Origin: JACKII01 sp965222315
GTDB lineage: Bacteria > Pseudomonadota > Alphaproteobacteria > Bin95
Assembly: GCA_965222315.1 (NCBI GenBank)
Contig: OZ244951.1
Coordinates: 2,542,001 to 2,606,000, forward strand
DNA length: 64,000 nt
Reading direction: 5' to 3'
In this document: positions 1 to 9,212 of the stretch, piece after piece
Numbering within the stretch: the stretch's first letter is position 1
Layout of the letters: the number at the start of each line of letters is the position of its first letter
Position numbers and translations under genes: made by a program
Notes under the pieces: generated by a model
What the model was told of the DNA's origin: nothing
What the model saw: the letters and a program-made list of their open reading frames with translations, nothing else
Database searches by the model: none

Positions 1-1
1 A

Positions 2-700
2 GGCCTGACCCGTAGGGAACGGCTCTATTCCCTGCAGCGTCAGGAAGCCAGCATTCTTGGCCGCCGCGGCCGCAATACCGCTGGCCTGGCCCGCGCCGAC
101 CAGAGCATCAGCGAGAACGAGTTGCGTGGCGAAACCCTCAAGATCGAATCCCGAGAAAGCGCCATCCGCGAACTTAGGGAGGTTCAGGTCGAGATCGCCG
201 ACACGACGGAACGGCTGCTGGCGGCGCAGGACGTGTTGAGCCGCACCACCGTCGTCGCCCCGGTCAGTGGCGTGGTAGTGAATATGAACGTCCACACCAT
301 CGGCGACGTCATCTCGCCGGGTGAGGCCATGATGGAAATTGTCCCCACCGACGAACAATTGGTGATCGAGGCCCGCATCGACCCCATCGACATTGACGTG
401 GTCCGCGCCGACCTCAATGCCCGCGTCCGTCTCACCGCTCTCAGCGCCCGCACCACGCCGGAACTGGAGGCGGTGGTCGAACGAATCTCCGCCGACCGCA
501 CCATCGATCCGAACACAGGCGTTGCCTACTATCAGGCCCGCGTGCGCATTCTGCCGGACCAAATGGCCCGGCTGGAAGGCAAGGAACTTTATCCCGGCAT
601 GCCGGTGGAGGTCATGATTGCTACCGGCAACACGACCCTGCTCGACTATCTGGTTCAGCCGATCACCGACCTGATGCGCCGCGGCTTTACCGAATCGTAA
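2..700 (+). CDS. HlyD-family type I secretion membrane fusion protein, C-terminal part
   Basis: The 5' end lies outside the window; about 232 codons remain, in frame from base 2. The protein would bridge an inner-membrane ABC exporter and an outer-membrane TolC-like channel. Visible parts are the end of a coiled-coil hairpin (charged heptads around ESRESAIRELREVQVEI), then the lipoyl/beta-barrel segment VVAPVSGVVVNMNVHTIGD, the PGEAMMEIVPTDEQLVIEA stretch typical of HlyD/PrtE adaptors, and the terminal LYPGMPVEVMI motif. The tail matches type I secretion adaptors rather than RND adaptors. An ABC exporter gene would be expected upstream, outside the window. An RTX-like fragment at 32.1 kb would suit such a secretion system, but no link is shown. 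Confidence 0.9.
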   Translation, partial: GLTRRERLYSLQRQEASILGRRGRNTAGLARADQSISENELRGETLKIESRESAIRELREVQVEIADTTERLLAAQDVLSRTTVVAPVSGVVVNMNVHTIGDVISPGEAMMEIVPTDEQLVIEARIDPIDIDVVRADLNARVRLTALSARTTPELEAVVERISADRTIDPNTGVAYYQARVRILPDQMARLEGKELYPGMPVEVMIATGNTTLLDYLVQPITDLMRRGFTES

Positions 701-731
701 AGGCCAAAGCCCAAACCCCGGCGGGGATCGC

Positions 732-1547
732 ATGGACGATCTGCTCTTCTATACTTCGAAGACCTTGAAGGTCTTCACGCAGCCGGATGCGCTGCTCGTA
801 CTGCTTTTCCTGGCCGGAACCGCGCTGCTTTGGCTCCGCCGCCCGCGCACGGGCCGGCTGATCATTACGGCCTGCACCCTGGCCCTGTTCACCGTCAGCG
901 CCTTCCCCATCGGTGCATGGTGGATCGGCGTATTGGAAGGCCAGTTCCCGCGCCCGGACCCGGCTGCCCTCGCACCGCCGGACGGCATCATCGTTCTCGG
1001 TGGCTCGCTCTCCAATCCCGGCGTGGTCCAGCGCTACGGCGCCATCTCCATGAACGAACGGGCGGAGCGCATTGTCGAATTCGCCATGCTTGCCCGCCGC
1101 TTTCCAACGGCCCGGCTGGTGTTCACCGGCGGCAGCGGCGACCTCCGCCAGCAGGCCCAGCCGGAGGCCGAGCGCCTGAAGCCTTTCACCGCTGATCTCG
1201 GCATCGCGCCCGGCCGGGTCGAGTACGAGGAACGCTCCCGCAACACCTGGGAGAACGCGCTGTTCTCCCAGGAGCTGATCCAGCCGCAGCCGGGCGAGCG
1301 CTGGCTGCTGGTCACCTCCGCCGCACACATGCCGCGCTCGGTCGGCATCTTCCGCCAGGTCGGCTGGCCGGTCATCCCCTTCCCGGTGGACTACGAGACG
1401 GACGGCACGCCGCCGCTGTTCTGGTTCGATCCCATCGTCAATTGGTACATGGTCAATATCGCCGCGCATGAGACCATCGGGCTGATCGTGTATTATCTCT
1501 CTGGCCGAAGCGCCTCGCTCTTCCCGGGACCGGAACCCCAATCATGA
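732..1547 (+). CDS. YdcF-like (DUF218) membrane-anchored protein
   Basis: The protein has 271 residues. Two N-terminal hydrophobic segments (about residues 15-30 and 36-60) are followed by a cytoplasmic or periplasmic DUF218 domain. Family motifs are DGIIVLGGS, the acidic SRNTWENA box and LVTSAAHMPRS. Related proteins (YdcF, SanA, ElyC) are linked to envelope polysaccharide or peptidoglycan precursor metabolism, but no reaction is settled for this branch. The gene ends in a 4-bp ATGA overlap with the lytic transglycosylase gene, so the two are probably co-translated. The family call is firm; the function is open. Confidence 0.85.
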   Translation: MDDLLFYTSKTLKVFTQPDALLVLLFLAGTALLWLRRPRTGRLIITACTLALFTVSAFPIGAWWIGVLEGQFPRPDPAALAPPDGIIVLGGSLSNPGVVQRYGAISMNERAERIVEFAMLARRFPTARLVFTGGSGDLRQQAQPEAERLKPFTADLGIAPGRVEYEERSRNTWENALFSQELIQPQPGERWLLVTSAAHMPRSVGIFRQVGWPVIPFPVDYETDGTPPLFWFDPIVNWYMVNIAAHETIGLIVYYLSGRSASLFPGPEPQS

Positions 1548-2533
1548 TTAGGCTCGCCGCCGCCGCCTTTGCCCTTTTCTGCTATGCCCTTGCCAGCCCG
1601 GTAAGCGCCGCTGCGCCTGAAGATTGGCCCCAATGGCTCACCGAATTACGGGCGGAGGCAGCCGGTGAAGGCATCAGTCCAGCCATCCTCGATCAGGCGC
1701 TGAACGGCCTCGAGCCCGACCCGGAGATTCTGCAGCGGGACCGAAAACAGGCCGAATTCACCATGACGGCCCCGGAATATCTGGCCAAAGTCGTTTCTGA
1801 CGCAAAAGTGACCCGCGGCAAGGAAATGGCGGCCACTCACAAGGACCTGTTGGCGCAGATCAGCGCCAAATACGGCGTGCAGTCCCGCTTCATCCTGGCG
1901 ATCTGGGGGGTGGAGAGCTTCTACGGTACCTACACGGGCAAGAAGCCGGTGGTCACCTCGCTCGCCACCCTCGCCTACGACCGCCGCCGTTCCAAGTTCT
2001 TCCGCCGGCAACTTCTCGCCTCTCTCGACATGGCGAACAAGGGCTATATCGAATTGGACAGCATGAAGGGTTCCTGGGCCGGCGCCATGGGCCAGCCGCA
2101 ATTCATCCCGACCAGCTACATGGCTTATGCGGTGGATGAGGACGGCGACGGCCGGCGGGACATCTGGACCTCGGAGGCCGACATTTTCGGCTCCATCGCC
2201 AATTACCTGGCCAAGCACGGCTGGAATGACAACCAGACATGGGGCCGGGCGGTACAGGTACCGGACAGCATCCGCCAGCAATGGGCATCCCTGTCGAAAC
2301 GCGACATGACGGACCAGAAGGGTCTCCAGGACTGGGCGCGGCAGGGTGTGCGCCGCGGCGACGGCTCCCCCCTGCCAACGCCGAACCTGCCGACCCGGCT
2401 GGTCGCGCCGGACGGCAAGGGCGGCCCATACTATGCTGCCTACCCGAACTTCAAGCGGATCATGGCATACAACCCCTCGTACCTTTATGCCTTGGCAATC
2501 GGCACGCTGTCGGATCGAATCGCGTACCAATAA
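1544..2533 (+). CDS. Lytic murein transglycosylase, MltB/SLT family
   Basis: The 329-residue precursor has a signal peptide (hydrophobic residues 3-20, AxA-like end near VSAAAPEDW). The catalytic domain carries the motif ILAIWGVESFYGTYTG, whose Glu is the expected acid/base. Downstream are the substrate-groove motifs SWAGAMGQPQFIPTSYMAYA and VDEDGDGRRDIWTS, both diagnostic of MltB-type enzymes that cleave the MurNAc-GlcNAc bond to leave 1,6-anhydro ends. No C-terminal peptidoglycan-binding domain is visible, so this is the short form. It overlaps the upstream YdcF-like gene and precedes rlpA, in a cell-wall remodelling cluster. Confidence 0.92.
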   Translation: MIRLAAAAFALFCYALASPVSAAAPEDWPQWLTELRAEAAGEGISPAILDQALNGLEPDPEILQRDRKQAEFTMTAPEYLAKVVSDAKVTRGKEMAATHKDLLAQISAKYGVQSRFILAIWGVESFYGTYTGKKPVVTSLATLAYDRRRSKFFRRQLLASLDMANKGYIELDSMKGSWAGAMGQPQFIPTSYMAYAVDEDGDGRRDIWTSEADIFGSIANYLAKHGWNDNQTWGRAVQVPDSIRQQWASLSKRDMTDQKGLQDWARQGVRRGDGSPLPTPNLPTRLVAPDGKGGPYYAAYPNFKRIMAYNPSYLYALAIGTLSDRIAYQ

Positions 2534-2566
2534 TCAGCATTGAGAACCTTCGAAGGGTAAGCCCGG

Positions 2567-3463
2567 ATGCGGTCGATCAGCCTCCTCTGCCTCGGATTCT
2601 GCCTACTGTTGCTCCATGCCTGCTCGAGCGGCAGCGATGACCCGGCGCCATCGCCGAAATGGGGCGCCAACAGGGAAGCAGCGCTGGCGATTACGCCAGG
2701 CTACAAGGTCGGTGTCCCCTACAGGATCAAAGGGCAGCTCTACCTGCCGGAGGAGTCGTTCACCTATGCCCGGACCGGCACCGCGTCCTGGTATGGCGAC
2801 TACTTCCACGGCCGCCTGACCGCCAATGGCGAGGTCTTCGACATGCACGCCATGACCGCGGCCCACAAGACCCTGCAATTGCCTGCAATCGTGCGCGTCA
2901 CCAATCTTGAGAACAACAAGTCGGTCGTCGTCCGGGTCAATGACCGCGGCCCCTTCGTCGGCGACCGCATCATAGATATGTCGAAGGGCGCGGCCGACGT
3001 TCTGGGCTTCCGTGACGCCGGCATCGCCCCGGTCCGGGTGGAGGTGCTGCCGGATGCCAGCCGCTTCCTGCGGGATATGGCGCGGGACAGAGCCCCCGTA
3101 CGCGACATGGACGGCATGGTGGCGACGCTGAACATCGGCTTGAACAATGGCGCGCAAGGCTATACCGCCAAGGCGCCAACCCCGCCGCCACCACCTGCCC
3201 GCACAATCCAACTTGCCGCAACGCCGCCAAACAGCGGCTGGTTCCTTCAGGCCGCGGCCTTTGGCAGTGCCGCGAACGCCCAGCGCGCACGGGCGCAATT
3301 GAGCGGCGTCGGCCCGGCCATTGTGGTGGAACGCGCCAGCGGCGATCGAACCCTGTATCTCGTCCGGGTTGGCCCCTATGGTGACAAACGCCAAGCAGAA
3401 TCGGCACTTCAACGGGTACGCGCGGAAGGTTTCAATGACGCTCTCCTGGTCGCATCCGGTTAA
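2567..3463 (+). CDS. rlpA: Septal-ring lytic transglycosylase RlpA family lipoprotein
   Basis: The 298-residue protein starts with a lipoprotein signal (LLLHACSSG; lipobox Cys near residue 19). A double-psi beta-barrel domain follows: GTASWYGDYFHGRLTANGE, FDMHAMTAAHKTLQLP, VRVNDRGPFVGDRIIDMSKGAA. A proline-rich linker (PTPPPPPAR) leads to a C-terminal SPOR domain (WFLQAAAFGSAANAQRA to the end) that would bind denuded glycan at the septum. The probable role is cleavage of naked glycan strands during division. It lies between the transglycosylase and the DD-carboxypeptidase, a common alphaproteobacterial order. Confidence 0.93.
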   Translation: MRSISLLCLGFCLLLLHACSSGSDDPAPSPKWGANREAALAITPGYKVGVPYRIKGQLYLPEESFTYARTGTASWYGDYFHGRLTANGEVFDMHAMTAAHKTLQLPAIVRVTNLENNKSVVVRVNDRGPFVGDRIIDMSKGAADVLGFRDAGIAPVRVEVLPDASRFLRDMARDRAPVRDMDGMVATLNIGLNNGAQGYTAKAPTPPPPPARTIQLAATPPNSGWFLQAAAFGSAANAQRARAQLSGVGPAIVVERASGDRTLYLVRVGPYGDKRQAESALQRVRAEGFNDALLVASG

Positions 3464-4628
3464 CGGTATGCCCCGCCTTTATGACCGCATCCGGCACGGC
3501 GCGGCAGCCGTGCTCGCCACGGTTCTCCTCTTTTGCTGGGCGGCGCCTGCCGCCGCACAACAGATCGATATACCGGCCCCATTCGGGTATCTGATCGATC
3601 TGTCCAGCAACACCGTTTTGCTCGACAAGGCGGCCGACACGCCGACAGCCCCAGCCTCCATGAGTAAGATGATGACCGTGCTTATGGTGCTGGAGCGCCT
3701 GAAGGCCGGCACCCTTAAGCTCGACGATACCTTCCCCGTCAGCGAGAAGGCATGGCGCAAGGGCGGCTCCAAGATGTTTGTCAAAGTGGGCACCCGCGTC
3801 CGCGTCGACGAATTGCTCATGGGCATCATCGTCCAGTCCGGCAACGATGCCTGCATCGTCGTCGCGGAAGGGCTCTCCGGCAGCGAAAGCGCCTTTGCCG
3901 CCGAAATGACCGCACGGGCAAAAGAACTCGGCCTGGAAAACAGCAGCTTCGTGAACAGCACTGGCTGGCCGGAAGACGGGCACGTGATGTCGGCCAAGGA
4001 TTTGGCCCGCTTAGCGCGCATTCTGATTGAGGACTACCCCGAGTATTACCCTCTCTTCGCGGAAACGGCGTACGAGTACAACGACATCCCGCAGCGTAAC
4101 CGGAATCCGCTCCTGAGCGATGAGATCGGCGCGGACGGTTTGAAAACTGGCCACACGGAAGCCTCCGGCTACGGGCTGACCGCATCGGCGGAGCGGGACG
4201 GACGCAGGCTTATCCTCGTCCTGAATGGCCTGGAATCGGTAACCCAGCGGGCGCAGGAGGCGGAGCGGCTGCTGGAATGGGGTTTCCGCTCGTTCGAGTC
4301 GTATGCCCTTTTCGACGGTGGCCAGGTGGTCGAGCACGCTCCCGTATGGCTGGGCGATCAGGAATCGGTGCCGCTGGTGCTGGAAGATCCGCTGACCGTC
4401 ACGCTCAACCGCACAGCGCGCAAGGAGATGAAGGTCGCCATCCGTTATGACGCGCCCATCCCCACCCCTATTGCCCGCGGCGACCGGCTCGGCGTGCTGA
4501 CCGTCACTGCCCCCGGTATCGACCCGATTGAGCGGCCGCTGATTGCCGGTACGCCGGTGGAGCCACTCGGCCCGGTGGGCCGCGTCCTGGGACTGACGCA
4601 GCACTGGCTCGGCAATATCCTCCAGTGA
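3435..4628 (+). CDS. D-alanyl-D-alanine carboxypeptidase (PBP5/6, DacC type)
   Basis: This serine peptidase trims the terminal D-Ala of peptidoglycan stem peptides in the periplasm. All three active-site motifs are present: SMSK (Ser about residue 75), SGN (IIVQSGNDA) and KTG (GLKTGHTEASG). The C-terminal beta-sandwich domain of PBP5-type enzymes follows. I chose the ATG at 3435 because GGAAGG lies six bases upstream; it overlaps the end of rlpA. The ATG at 3468 is a fair alternative with a shorter signal-peptide n-region. The export signal is the hydrophobic stretch ending AAPAAAQQ. The stop overlaps the tmk start (GTGA). Confidence 0.92.
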   Translation: MTLSWSHPVNGMPRLYDRIRHGAAAVLATVLLFCWAAPAAAQQIDIPAPFGYLIDLSSNTVLLDKAADTPTAPASMSKMMTVLMVLERLKAGTLKLDDTFPVSEKAWRKGGSKMFVKVGTRVRVDELLMGIIVQSGNDACIVVAEGLSGSESAFAAEMTARAKELGLENSSFVNSTGWPEDGHVMSAKDLARLARILIEDYPEYYPLFAETAYEYNDIPQRNRNPLLSDEIGADGLKTGHTEASGYGLTASAERDGRRLILVLNGLESVTQRAQEAERLLEWGFRSFESYALFDGGQVVEHAPVWLGDQESVPLVLEDPLTVTLNRTARKEMKVAIRYDAPIPTPIARGDRLGVLTVTAPGIDPIERPLIAGTPVEPLGPVGRVLGLTQHWLGNILQ

Positions 4629-5263
4629 TTGCCCTGACGAAGTTCATCACCTTCGAGGGCGGCGAAGGTGCCGGCAAGAGCACCCAAATCCAGCGTCTGG
4701 CCGAACGCTTGCGCGCCGCAGGTGGGACGGTCCTGATCACGCGGGAGCCCGGCGGCACCCCCGATGCCGAGGCCATCCGCGGCCTGCTGACCGCCGGGGA
4801 AACCGCCCGCTGGGACCCCCTTGCCGAGACGCTCCTGCATCTGGCTGCCCGCCGCCAGCACCTAGCCCGCGCCATCCGCCCGGCGCTGGAGCGTGGCGAG
4901 TGGGTGCTCTGCGACCGCTTCTACGATTCCACCCGCGCCTACCAGGGCGGCGGCCAGGGCGTTACCCGTGCCGCCATCGACCGTCTGCACGAGCCGGTGC
5001 TGGAGGGCCTCCACCCCATCCTCACCTTCATGCTCGACATTCCGCCCGAAGCCGGCCTTGCCCGCGCCCGCGCCCGTGGTGATGCCGGGCGCTACGAGCG
5101 CTGGCCGCTGGAGCAGCACGCCGCCATCCGGGCCGCCTTCCTGGATATAGCGGCGGCTGAACCTGCCCGCTGCCAGGTCATCGACGCCACCCAAAGCATC
5201 GATACCATTGCCGATGCGGTGTGGCGCGCCACCGCCGCCCGTTTTCCGGATCTCGCCCCATGA
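4625..5263 (+). CDS. tmk: Thymidylate kinase
   Basis: The 212-residue enzyme phosphorylates dTMP to dTDP for DNA synthesis. The P-loop is FEGGEGAGKST (about residues 10-20), the DR(Y/F) motif is CDRFYDSTRAYQG, and TREPGGTPDAEAIR is the substrate loop. The lid-region sequence RARARGDAGRYE has few of the extra basic residues of E. coli-type lids. It starts with GTG overlapping the dacC stop and ends in an ATGA overlap with holB, a classic tmk-holB pair. Confidence 0.95.
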   Translation: MIALTKFITFEGGEGAGKSTQIQRLAERLRAAGGTVLITREPGGTPDAEAIRGLLTAGETARWDPLAETLLHLAARRQHLARAIRPALERGEWVLCDRFYDSTRAYQGGGQGVTRAAIDRLHEPVLEGLHPILTFMLDIPPEAGLARARARGDAGRYERWPLEQHAAIRAAFLDIAAAEPARCQVIDATQSIDTIADAVWRATAARFPDLAP

Positions 5264-6264
5264 TCCCGCCCCGCGAGAACCCGAACCTGACCGGCCATGA
5301 GGCCGCGGAAACTGCGATCCTCAATGCGATCACCAGCGGACGCCTGCCCCACGCCTGGCTTCTGCTGGGGCCAAAGGGAGTCGGCAAGGCAACCCTCGCC
5401 TTCCGTTTCGCCCGCTACCTGCTGGCCAATCCGGACGCCGCGGCTGACGAGGGGCCCGGTCTCTTCGGCGGGGCCGCCCCTGCGGAACCGCCCTCCTCCC
5501 TCTACCTCGCCCCGGAACACCCGGTATTCCGGCGCACTGTCTCCGGCGGTCACACGGACCTGCTAGTTCTGGACGAAAGCAGCGCCACCGGCCGCACCAG
5601 CCAAATCCCGGTGGAGGCCGTGCGCGGCCTCAGCCCCTTCCTGCACCAGACGGCGGGCGAAGGGGGCCGGCGCATCGTCGTGGTGGACGCGCTGGACGAA
5701 ATCAACCCGTCGGGCGCCAACGCCCTGCTAAAGCTGCTGGAGGAGCCGCCGGCGGGCGCCGTCCTGATCCTGGTGGCGCACTCCCTCGCCCGCGTGCTGC
5801 CCACCATCCGGTCCCGCTGCCGCCTCCTGCGGATTCCGCCCTTAAGCCCTGCCGACGTCCAGACCGTTCTGGAACAGCAGGCCCCCGAAGCCGCAGCCGC
5901 CGACCTTGCCCAGGCCGCCGCCCTCAGCCAGGGCAGCCCCGGTCAGGCGCTGGCGCTGCTGGATGATGACGGCCTGGCAATCCACCAAGCCATGACCGCC
6001 TTCTGGCAACAGCCGTCCCGCACCCGCCCCGACGCTCTCACCGCCCTCGCCGGATTGGGTGGCCAGGACGCGGCCCATTTTCAGCATTTTGTCACCGCTT
6101 TTTTGGCCGGCTTGGCTCAGGCGGCGCGCGCATCCGGCGGCGGCCCGGCCTGGGACACGCTCTGGACCGACACCGTTCATCTGTGCGAGCGGACGGAGGC
6201 CGTTTATCTCGACCGGCGGCAGGTTGCGCTAAACCGCCTGACCGCTGCGGCGAAGCTAGGCTAG
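5260..6264 (+). CDS. holB: DNA polymerase III delta-prime subunit
   Basis: This clamp-loader subunit belongs to the AAA+ family. The start at 5260 (MIPPRENPNLTGHE) overlaps the tmk stop; an in-frame upstream start at 5221 would run deep into tmk and is rejected. Visible features are the P-loop LLGPKGVGKATLAFRFAR, the segment VVVDALDEINPSGANALLKLLEEPP (a delta-prime signature) and the sensor-1/SRC-like LPTIRSRCRLLRIPPL. The length, 334 residues, is usual. metG and tatD, which often follow holB in this class, are not present; hisG follows instead. Confidence 0.93.
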   Translation: MIPPRENPNLTGHEAAETAILNAITSGRLPHAWLLLGPKGVGKATLAFRFARYLLANPDAAADEGPGLFGGAAPAEPPSSLYLAPEHPVFRRTVSGGHTDLLVLDESSATGRTSQIPVEAVRGLSPFLHQTAGEGGRRIVVVDALDEINPSGANALLKLLEEPPAGAVLILVAHSLARVLPTIRSRCRLLRIPPLSPADVQTVLEQQAPEAAAADLAQAAALSQGSPGQALALLDDDGLAIHQAMTAFWQQPSRTRPDALTALAGLGGQDAAHFQHFVTAFLAGLAQAARASGGGPAWDTLWTDTVHLCERTEAVYLDRRQVALNRLTAAAKLG

Positions 6265-6323
6265 ACCCGGCCGCCCGCGGGCATTAGGTATGCGCGCACG
6301 ACAGACGAAAAGCCGAGAACCGC

Positions 6324-7007
6324 ATGAGCATCGTCACCCTATCCGGCCGCGAACCGCTGGTCGTCGCCTTGCCCAAGGGCCGCATCCTCAAAGAGGCCAT
6401 GCCGATTGTCCGCGGCGCGGGCATCGAGCCAGAAGCTGCGTTCGACGACCCGAAGTCACGCCAGTTGCGCTTCTCCACGAACCAGGACGCCATGTCCATC
6501 GTCCGCGTGCGCAGCTTCGACGTCGCCACCTTCGTCGCCTTCGGCGCGGCGCATATCGGCATTTGTGGCCGTGACGTGCTGATGGAGTTCGACTTCCCGG
6601 AAATCTACGCGCCCCTCGACCTCGGTATCGGCCATTGCCGCCTGGCCGTGGCGGAACCGTCGGAAATGGTCGCCCGGGACGATCCCAAGACCTGGAGCCA
6701 CATCCGCGTTGCCACCAAATACCCGAACATCACCAAACGCCACTTTGCCAACCGCGGCGTGCAGGCGGAATGCATCAAGCTGAACGGCGCGATGGAGCTT
6801 GCCCCCTCCCTGGGGCTCTGCCGCCGCATCGTCGACTTGGTCTCAACCGGCGCGACGCTAAAGGCAAACGGCCTGGAGGAAGTGGAGCAGATAGCGGACA
6901 TCACCTCCCTGCTGGTGGTGAACCGCACCGCACTCAAAACCCGACCGGCCGTCATCAATGGCTGGATAGAGCGTTTCCGGGAGGCAACCCGTGCCCAGGC
7001 GGCTTGA
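6324..7007 (+). CDS. hisG: ATP phosphoribosyltransferase, short form
   Basis: This enzyme carries out the first step of histidine synthesis, joining ATP and PRPP. At 227 residues it is the short HisG(S) form, which lacks the C-terminal regulatory domain and in other bacteria needs the HisZ partner; no hisZ is in the window. Motifs include VVALPKGRILKEAMP at the N-terminus, FGAAHIGICGRDVL and the PRPP loop IVDLVSTGATLKANGLEEVE. It overlaps hisD by 17 bases, so the two are an operon. Confidence 0.94.
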   Translation: MSIVTLSGREPLVVALPKGRILKEAMPIVRGAGIEPEAAFDDPKSRQLRFSTNQDAMSIVRVRSFDVATFVAFGAAHIGICGRDVLMEFDFPEIYAPLDLGIGHCRLAVAEPSEMVARDDPKTWSHIRVATKYPNITKRHFANRGVQAECIKLNGAMELAPSLGLCRRIVDLVSTGATLKANGLEEVEQIADITSLLVVNRTALKTRPAVINGWIERFREATRAQAA

Positions 7008-8289
7008 TGCGTCCTCTCCTGACTTCGCGGCTCAGTTCGCCAGCTTCCTGACCGCGAAGCGCGATACGGAAAGCGTCGCCGACCAGGCCGCCCGCGAGAT
7101 CGTCGCCGCTGTGCAATCGGAGGGCGACACGGCCCTCTTCGCCTACACCGAACGCTTCGACCGCTTTGCCGTCGATGCAGGGACAGTGCGCATCGATCCG
7201 GCAGACATGGCCGCCGCCTTCGCCGCCATCCCCCCTGCCCAGCGCGAGGCCCTCGAACTTGCCGCCGCTCGCATCCGCGCTTTCCACGAGCGGCAGCGCC
7301 CGGCGGACCTCAACTATACGGACGGTGACGGCGTCGGCCTCGGCCTGCGCTGGACGCCGCTCGACAGTGTGGGCGTCTATGTGCCGGGCGGTACCGCGGC
7401 CTACCCCTCCTCCGTGCTGATGAACGTGATGCCGGCAAAAGTGGCGGGCGTCGAACGCATCGCCATGGCCGTGCCCACACCGGACAACCAGCTTAACCCC
7501 CTGGTGCTGGCCGCCGCGCACGTCGCGGGTGTGACCGAAGCCTACCGCATCGGCGGCGCACAGGCCGTCGCCGCCCTCGCCTACGGCACTGCCAGCGTGC
7601 CTGCGGTGGACAAAATCGTCGGCCCCGGCAATGCCTACGTCGCCGCCGCCAAGCGCCTGGTGTTCGGCCAGGTCGGCATCGACACTATCGCCGGCCCCTC
7701 CGAAGTGCTGATCGTGGCGGAGGCGGGACGCGCGCCCGCCGAATGGCTGGCCGCCGACCTGCTCGCCCAGGCGGAGCACGACACCGCCGCCCAGTCCATC
7801 CTGATCTCGCCGGACTCCATCCTGCTGGATGCCGTCGAAGCGGCAGTAGAGACCACCCTCGCCAAGCTGCCCCGCGGAGAGATCGCATCGGCTAGCTGGC
7901 GCGACCATGGCGCGCTGATTCATGTGCCCGACCTCGCCGCCGCCTTGCCCTTGGTCAACGCAATCGCGGCGGAGCATCTGCAACTGGTCCTGGGCAATCC
8001 CCGCGCCTTCGCAGATCGCGTCCGCCATGCCGGCGCCATCTTCCTCGGCGCCTACACGCCGGAGGCGGCAGGTGATTATGTAGGTGGCCCGAACCACGTC
8101 CTGCCGACCGACCGCAGCGCCCGCTTCTCGTCCGGGCTCGGCCTGTTCGATTTCCTGAAGCGGACGACTTTGCTGGAATGCGACGCACCGGCGCTCGCCA
8201 AAATCGGACCGGCCGCCGTCACCCTGGCGGAAGCAGAAGGGCTGGACGCGCACGCGCTTTCCGTCGCGCTCCGGCTGTCGGACGCGTGA
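6991..8289 (+). CDS. hisD: Histidinol dehydrogenase
   Basis: The 432-residue zinc enzyme catalyses the last two oxidations of histidine synthesis. Conserved stretches include VGVYVPGGTAAYPSSVLMN, KIVGPGNAYVAAAKR, the metal/active-site region AGPSEVLIVAE...AQAEHDTAAQ, and GPNHVLPTDRSARFSSGL. The GTG start lies inside the end of hisG. The downstream UPF0262 gene starts on the hisD stop (GTGA), continuing the cluster typical of alphaproteobacteria. Confidence 0.95.
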   Translation: MPRRLDASSPDFAAQFASFLTAKRDTESVADQAAREIVAAVQSEGDTALFAYTERFDRFAVDAGTVRIDPADMAAAFAAIPPAQREALELAAARIRAFHERQRPADLNYTDGDGVGLGLRWTPLDSVGVYVPGGTAAYPSSVLMNVMPAKVAGVERIAMAVPTPDNQLNPLVLAAAHVAGVTEAYRIGGAQAVAALAYGTASVPAVDKIVGPGNAYVAAAKRLVFGQVGIDTIAGPSEVLIVAEAGRAPAEWLAADLLAQAEHDTAAQSILISPDSILLDAVEAAVETTLAKLPRGEIASASWRDHGALIHVPDLAAALPLVNAIAAEHLQLVLGNPRAFADRVRHAGAIFLGAYTPEAAGDYVGGPNHVLPTDRSARFSSGLGLFDFLKRTTLLECDAPALAKIGPAAVTLAEAEGLDAHALSVALRLSDA

Positions 8290-8759
8290 ACGAGACCGGG
8301 CGGATCGTAGCGCTCAGCCTGGACGAAACCTTCGGCCGCGGCCGCCGCCCGGAGGTGGAGCAGGAACGCGCCGTCGCCATCGAAGACCTGGTGGAGGAAA
8401 ATAGCTTCACCCTGGCCGACGGCCCGGAGGGTCCCTACCGGCTCGTCCTCGGCATCGTCGACAACCGGCTGGTGTTCCGGGTGCAGGACGAGAAACAGAA
8501 CGATCTGAAGATCATCGGCCTCGCCCTTGGCCCCTTCCGCCGGATCATCCGCGACTACCGGGACATTTGCGAGAGCTACTATAATGCCATCCGCTCGCTC
8601 AGCCCTTCCCAGATCGAGACCATCGACATGGCCCGGCGCGGTGTCCACAACGACGGCTCAGAACTGCTTGCCGAGCGTCTGGCCGGCAAGGCGGCGCTGG
8701 ACCACGGCACCGCCCGCCGCCTCTTCACCCTCCTCTGTGTCCTCCACATGAAGGGCTAG
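8286..8759 (+). CDS. UPF0262 family protein
   Basis: The 157-residue protein has no known function and is found almost only in alphaproteobacteria directly after hisD, as here. Family signatures are the start VNETGRIVALSLDE, RRPEVEQERAVAIEDLVEEN, GPYRLVLGIVDNRLVF and FRRIIRDYRDICESYY. The GTG start overlaps the hisD stop; a longer in-frame start at 8178 inside hisD is unlikely. No signal peptide or membrane segment is seen, so it is probably cytosolic. Confidence 0.9.
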   Translation: MNETGRIVALSLDETFGRGRRPEVEQERAVAIEDLVEENSFTLADGPEGPYRLVLGIVDNRLVFRVQDEKQNDLKIIGLALGPFRRIIRDYRDICESYYNAIRSLSPSQIETIDMARRGVHNDGSELLAERLAGKAALDHGTARRLFTLLCVLHMKG

Positions 8760-8765
8760 GCGCGA

Positions 8766-9212
8766 ATGAGTGAAGCCAAGATCAACGCCGTCCTCTTCGC
8801 GTGCGAGCGCAATTCCGTTCGCTCCCCGATAGCGGAAGCATTGCTGAAGCATTTCCATGGCCGCGCGATCTATGTGGATTCCTGCGGCCTGAAGGATGGC
8901 GAGATCGACCCGTTCGCCGCAGAGGTCATGCGGGAAATCGGCTTGGACCTCTCCCGCCACAAGTCCAAAACCTTCGACGATCTGGACGACGGCTTTTTCG
9001 ATCTTGTCATCACGCTCTCGCCGGAAGCCCAGCACCGTGCGGTGGAGATGACACGGGACAGCGCCGTAACCATCGAGTACTGGCAAACCGCCGACGCCAC
9101 GGCGGAGAACGGCTCCCGCGAGCAGCGGCTGGCCGCTTACCGCGCCGTCCGCGATGCCCTGCGAGAGCAGATTCTGGTGCGCTTCCCCCTGCCCGGCAGT
9201 GTGGTCACATGA
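8766..9212 (+). CDS. Low-molecular-weight phosphotyrosine phosphatase family protein
   Basis: The 148-residue protein carries the P-loop CX5RS as FACERNSVRSPIAEALL (nucleophile Cys13). The usual DPxx acid loop is represented by EYWQTADAT. Homologues sit between UPF0262 and infA/maf in alphaproteobacteria and are often labelled arsenate-reductase-like; the physiological substrate is unknown. It ends in an ATGA overlap with maf, and infA is missing from between them. Confidence 0.88.
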   Translation: MSEAKINAVLFACERNSVRSPIAEALLKHFHGRAIYVDSCGLKDGEIDPFAAEVMREIGLDLSRHKSKTFDDLDDGFFDLVITLSPEAQHRAVEMTRDSAVTIEYWQTADATAENGSREQRLAAYRAVRDALREQILVRFPLPGSVVT